From contig NZ_AXAU01000001.1 of the NCBI RefSeq assembly GCF_000472965.1, forward strand, positions 908,243-972,242: a DNA stretch of 64,000 nt, given 5' to 3'. Under the pieces are notes generated by a model. That model made no database searches and had not been told where the DNA came from. It saw only the letters and a program-made list of their open reading frames with translations. Source of the DNA: Bradyrhizobium murdochi (GTDB lineage: Bacteria; Pseudomonadota; Alphaproteobacteria; Rhizobiales; Xanthobacteraceae). The translations under genes and the position numbers were made by a program. Positions 61,448 through 64,000 of the stretch are shown in pieces (positions within the stretch are counted from its first letter, which is position 1; every line of letters starts with the position of its first letter).

Positions 61448-62316
61448 GACGGACCGCCTTCGCTACCGTCATCGGGCGCACCGTCGAGGTCTTCGTGAAA
61501 GACGTAGACGCCGAAATTCCACCGGCTGTTGCCGCCCTTGTCCTTGGCGAGCGCGCGGTTGGCTTCGCGGTTCGCGACCTTCAATGCCTCCATCGCAAGC
61601 TCGCGCGAGCGCGCCTCCAGCCGCTTCGCCAGTTTCGGCGACAGGCCGTCATAGTGCACCGCGCGCTCCAGGAAGCGCGGCGCCGGCCCGGAAACGTTTT
61701 CCGCGGCCGCCGCGACGTGATCATGCAGGTTGCGGCCGAGATAGTGCCATTTGCGATCGTCGTCGCCGCGCGGAACAAAACCGGTATCGACCAGAACGAT
61801 CTCGTCATCGCCATTGATGGCGACGAGCTTGCGGTCCAGCCATTCGTCGAGCACCGCGCGCGGGCGCACGTCCTTGGTGATCGACTCGACCAGTTGCTCG
61901 AACGACGGTGCATCGCCCTCCGCCGTGCGCGGCAGCGGCAGTGGCTCGCCTTTCGCATCGGTGAATTCAGGCGCGGCGAGCCAGCGCGCGATGATCGCGC
62001 TGGTACGTGAGAGCGTGGCCGGGGCCTCATGGACCGGAGCACCGGCGCCGCGCAGTCGCGCCACCTCCTTGCGGTGGATCCCCGTGAGCAGGCTGACGCG
62101 GCTGTCGGTCTGCTCCTTGCCCCCCAGCGCGAAGTCGTGCTCGGCGACGTTGACAAAGAGCTCACGCAACAACTGCACCAGTGCCGGAAATGTCATGCCG
62201 CTGCGGATGCAAAGCCGGACCAGGGGACGCAACAGCCGCGCCAGCGGCGCATGCAACTTCGACGCGGCGTTCGGCTGATGCGAGGCCGGCTTCGAATCCC
62301 GGGGCTTGGCGTTCAT
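61444..62316 (-). CDS. DUF6502-type protein with probable helix-turn-helix segment
   Basis: 290 residues from ATG 62316. The start MNAKPRDSKPASHQ is polar; residues 30-60 (RPLVRLCIRSGMTFPALVQLLRELFV) are helical, and residues 72-90 (SRVSLLTGIHRKEVARLRG) look like the recognition part of a winged helix-turn-helix (SRV-LLTG-HRKEV-R). The C-terminal half (LDEWLDRKLVAINGDDEIVLVDTGFVP and HDHVAAAAENVSG) is unrecognised. DUF6502 genes regularly precede DUF5666 genes, and here the overlap is four bases. It may regulate the exported partner; inference. No membrane segment. Confidence 0.75.
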   Translation of the reverse strand: MNAKPRDSKPASHQPNAASKLHAPLARLLRPLVRLCIRSGMTFPALVQLLRELFVNVAEHDFALGGKEQTDSRVSLLTGIHRKEVARLRGAGAPVHEAPATLSRTSAIIARWLAAPEFTDAKGEPLPLPRTAEGDAPSFEQLVESITKDVRPRAVLDEWLDRKLVAINGDDEIVLVDTGFVPRGDDDRKWHYLGRNLHDHVAAAAENVSGPAPRFLERAVHYDGLSPKLAKRLEARSRELAMEALKVANREANRALAKDKGGNSRWNFGVYVFHEDLDGAPDDGSEGGPS

Positions 62317-62425
62317 GGTGAAATCGTACCGGCCTTCGGCGTGGGATACAATCCCACCTTTCGATTGACGTGTGAATTTTTCCCACATATCAAGGAAGCA
62401 TCAACAACCACGGGGAGATCGACGC

Positions 62426-62581
62426 ATGTCTCGCCTTTCGCTCCAAGTGCTCGCCTCCGCCACCGGAAATGTTCTAACCGAGCGCGACAGGCGCGCAGCC
62501 GTCGTGCCGGCGCTGCTGTGCGGCGTGATCTTCCTCGCCGGATTGGCGCCGTCGTTCGTCATCGCGCTGCTCGCCGGCTGA
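62426..62581 (+). CDS. Small membrane protein of unknown function
   Basis: 51 residues from ATG 62426 with a GGGGAG ribosome site nine bases upstream. A polar N-terminal half (SLQVLASATGNVLTERDRR) is followed by one hydrophobic segment (VVPALLCGVIFLAGLAPSFVIALLAG) at the C-terminus, so it is probably a tail-anchored single-span protein. Divergent from the DUF6502 gene, 110 bases apart. Not recognised. Confidence 0.55.
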   Translation: MSRLSLQVLASATGNVLTERDRRAAVVPALLCGVIFLAGLAPSFVIALLAG

Positions 62582-62637
62582 CAGGCTCCCGACACTTGCG
62601 CGACGGCGGATCAACCAACGGTGATCGGTATAATTCT

Positions 62638-63087
62638 ATGCGGTTCGACTTGTGGCTAGCGGATGCGTGCAGGACTGCGGATGTCTGCTATGACGACTTC
62701 ATCCTGACGATCGCTATCGGCGGTTATCCCTGCCTGCCGGGCGCTGCCCCCGGCTCTCCCCGCACGTTCGACGAAACCGATCTGCTTACGCTCTACGTCT
62801 ACGGTCGGCTGCTTGCCTTTGGTTTCGACGTCTTGCACGCCGGCGAATATGCCGGCCGCGTGCATTGCGAGCTGAGAGTGAACGCCGACGCGACGTCCAT
62901 CGCTATCGTCCTGACGCCGCACGGAGGCAAGCGTGTTGTGGTGGAGCGCAAAACACGTACGCAATCGCCGCCGGCGCGGCCCGAGAAGATCGAGTTCAAC
63001 ATCTCCGCGATTCGGAAATTCCTGAACAGACGGGTCGAACGCCACTGCGAAGAGCAAAACTGTGAGGAGCAAACCCGGAACCCATAG
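62638..63087 (+). CDS. Hypothetical protein
   Basis: 149 residues, beginning MRFDLWLADACRTADVCYDD, 56 bases after the small membrane protein. It contains DLLTLYVYGRLLAFGFDVLHAGEYAGRVHCELRVN, a helix-turn pattern followed by beta sequence that could be a small MerR-like or winged-helix fold, then TSIAIVLTPHGGKRVVVERK and a charged C-terminus with EEQ repeats. No signal peptide or membrane segment. I do not recognise the family. A second short frame after it (63088-63606) holds a broken gene. Confidence 0.6.
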   Translation: MRFDLWLADACRTADVCYDDFILTIAIGGYPCLPGAAPGSPRTFDETDLLTLYVYGRLLAFGFDVLHAGEYAGRVHCELRVNADATSIAIVLTPHGGKRVVVERKTRTQSPPARPEKIEFNISAIRKFLNRRVERHCEEQNCEEQTRNP

Positions 63088-63164
63088 CTGTCCGTGATCC
63101 CCGCAAACCAGGCCGCCGCGGCGTCCGTCGGTGCTTCACATCTTCAAGGACTATTACCCCCGAT

Positions 63165-63383
63165 TTGTTGGCATGGATCGGGCTTGTCGTCGTCGTTCAA
63201 AGCGTCGTCAGCTCAGTTCTGAATTTGCATCTGTTCGATTTTCCACGAAGGCTGGATCTACGTGCTGGGCGTCGGCATCGCCGGCGGCATATCGCTGCGT
63301 GCCGCTCAGCGCCGCCCGGCGGGGGCGATGCCGTCTACCCGCAGAAGTTTTTGCGCGCGGGCGTAAGATTCAGCTCAGGTTAG
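63165..63383 (+). pseudogene. Broken small membrane-protein gene fused to a copy of the M23 gene 3' end
   Basis: From about 63165 the frame encodes LAWIGLVVVVQSVVSSVLNLHLFDF, then a single-base gain near 63243 shifts it; deleting one C continues HEGWIYVLGVGIAGGISLRAAQ, which reads as a two-helix membrane protein of about 55 residues. Bases 63324-63383 then repeat the last 60 bases of the M23 gene (60150-60209), giving PQKFLRAGVRFSSG against PQKFLRAGVRLSAG. The start codon is uncertain (TTG 63165). The 518-base gap 63088-63606 holds nothing else I can name. Confidence 0.6.
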
Positions 63384-63606
63384 CATCGGGCCGTCAGAAC
63401 TGGCGGCTCGCCTGTGGATCGCGTGCGGGATACTCGCCCTATTCGCCGTTCTATAGTCACATAAAACGGAACCGGCGTATGCCCGCGTCGGATTTTTTTT
63501 GGCACCGTGTCGGATCGCATGGAGGCCGGGCGTCCTTGTGGCATAGACTGAGCTAACCCAAGCAAATCCCGCGATACACCGCGCTCAGTATTGGAGAAAC
63601 AACGTC

Positions 63607-64000
63607 ATGTCCCAAGGCAATACCGTTCGTTTGCATCGTGTCCTCGCCACCAAGCCGGAGAAGGTTTTTCGCGCCTTTCTTGATGCGGATGCCATGGCCA
63701 AGTGGCTGCCGCCCTACGGCTTCACCTGCAAGGTCCACCAATTCGAGGCAAAGGTTGGCGGCACGTTCAGGATGTCGTTCACGAATTTCACCACGAACAA
63801 CGGCCATTCGTTCGGCGGCGAATATCTGGAGATCGTGCCCAACGAGCGTATCCGCTACACTGATCGTTTCGACGATCCCAATTTGCCCGGCGTTATGGAG
63901 GTCACGGTGACGCTGAAAGCGGTTTCGGTCGGAACCGAGATCAACATCGAACAGAAAAACGTGCCGACGGTGATCCCGGTCGAAGCCTGCTATCTCGGCT
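63607..64000 (+). CDS. SRPBCC / AHSA1-type protein, 3' truncated by window edge
   Basis: 131 residues are visible and the frame is still open at the end of the window. ATG 63607 follows GGAG. The sequence TVRLHRVLATKPEKVFRAFLDADAMAKWLPPYGFTCKVHQFEAKVGGTFRMSF is the start of the START/Bet v1-like fold (activator of Hsp90 ATPase homologue 1-like), with W in MAKWLPP and GGTFRMSF as landmarks; EYLEIVPNERIRYTDRFDDP and VEACYLG follow. Such cytosolic proteins bind hydrophobic ligands or act as stress-related cofactors. Function here is unknown. Confidence 0.88.
   Translation, partial: MSQGNTVRLHRVLATKPEKVFRAFLDADAMAKWLPPYGFTCKVHQFEAKVGGTFRMSFTNFTTNNGHSFGGEYLEIVPNERIRYTDRFDDPNLPGVMEVTVTLKAVSVGTEINIEQKNVPTVIPVEACYLG

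Overview
The window looks like chromosomal DNA of a Bradyrhizobium-like alphaproteobacterium (Bradyrhizobiaceae/Nitrobacteraceae). The evidence is the high GC content, the class I PHA synthase, four genes for Omp31-type beta-barrel proteins that share the mature N-terminus AADLAAR-Y-KAP, a long iscS-sufB-sufC-sufD-sufS-sufT-iscA cluster, the anmK/tyrS divergent pair, and several families of dispersed palindromic repeats. The genus is an inference from gene content and sequence style; no database search was possible. I see no rRNA, tRNA, CRISPR array, insertion sequence or replication origin.

Layout. 0-5 kb: end of a lytic transglycosylase, an azoreductase divergent from a LysR regulator, an SDR dehydrogenase and recJ. 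5-11 kb: a soluble chemoreceptor-like protein, a HAD dehalogenase-like protein, then glpX, hom and an AlaC-type aminotransferase on one strand. 11-14.8 kb: phaC, a MAPEG protein and a frameshifted carbamoyltransferase. 14.8-20.9 kb: a double-barrel outer membrane protein, a methyltransferase-argC-paiB operon, a Tat-exported metallo-hydrolase and a DedA protein. 21-28.5 kb: parE and three more outer membrane barrels, mixed with broken genes, repeats and good intrinsic terminators. 28.6-34.6 kb: a FAD monooxygenase (its 3' end also present as a decayed copy 1.4 kb away), a secreted caspase-like protein, RhlE and a diguanylate cyclase. 34.6-42.8 kb: the iron-sulfur (SUF) cluster, all on the minus strand. 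43-47.2 kb: alpha/beta hydrolase, GST, anmK and tyrS. 47.2-54 kb is the most accessory-looking part: DUF1326 protein, a second Tat metallo-hydrolase, an AraC regulator, an MFS transporter, and an AmpR-like regulator divergent from a class A beta-lactamase. 54-64 kb: a giant AsmA/YhdP-like protein, a peroxiredoxin with a histone-H1-like tail, an M23 endopeptidase, a DUF5666/DUF6502 pair, small unknown proteins, and a partial SRPBCC protein.

How genes work together. SufBCD with SufS, SufT and an A-type carrier form one complete Fe-S assembly pathway, here with a second IscS-type desulfurase at the head of the cluster and an unknown 109-residue gene translationally coupled to sufB. Hom and the aminotransferase belong to aspartate-family/alanine amino-acid metabolism, ArgC to arginine synthesis. 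The window is rich in envelope functions: four barrel proteins, AsmA-like lipid-transport type protein, M23 and lytic transglycosylases, AnmK recycling and an AmpR/beta-lactamase pair.

I did not find an obvious large novel defence or biosynthetic system. The observations most worth following up are the inverted-order soluble chemoreceptor, the tandem-barrel porin, the coupled 109-residue gene inside suf, the DUF5666-DUF6502 module with a possible HTH, the H1-tailed 1-Cys peroxiredoxin, and several repeat and pseudogene scars that record recent rearrangement.
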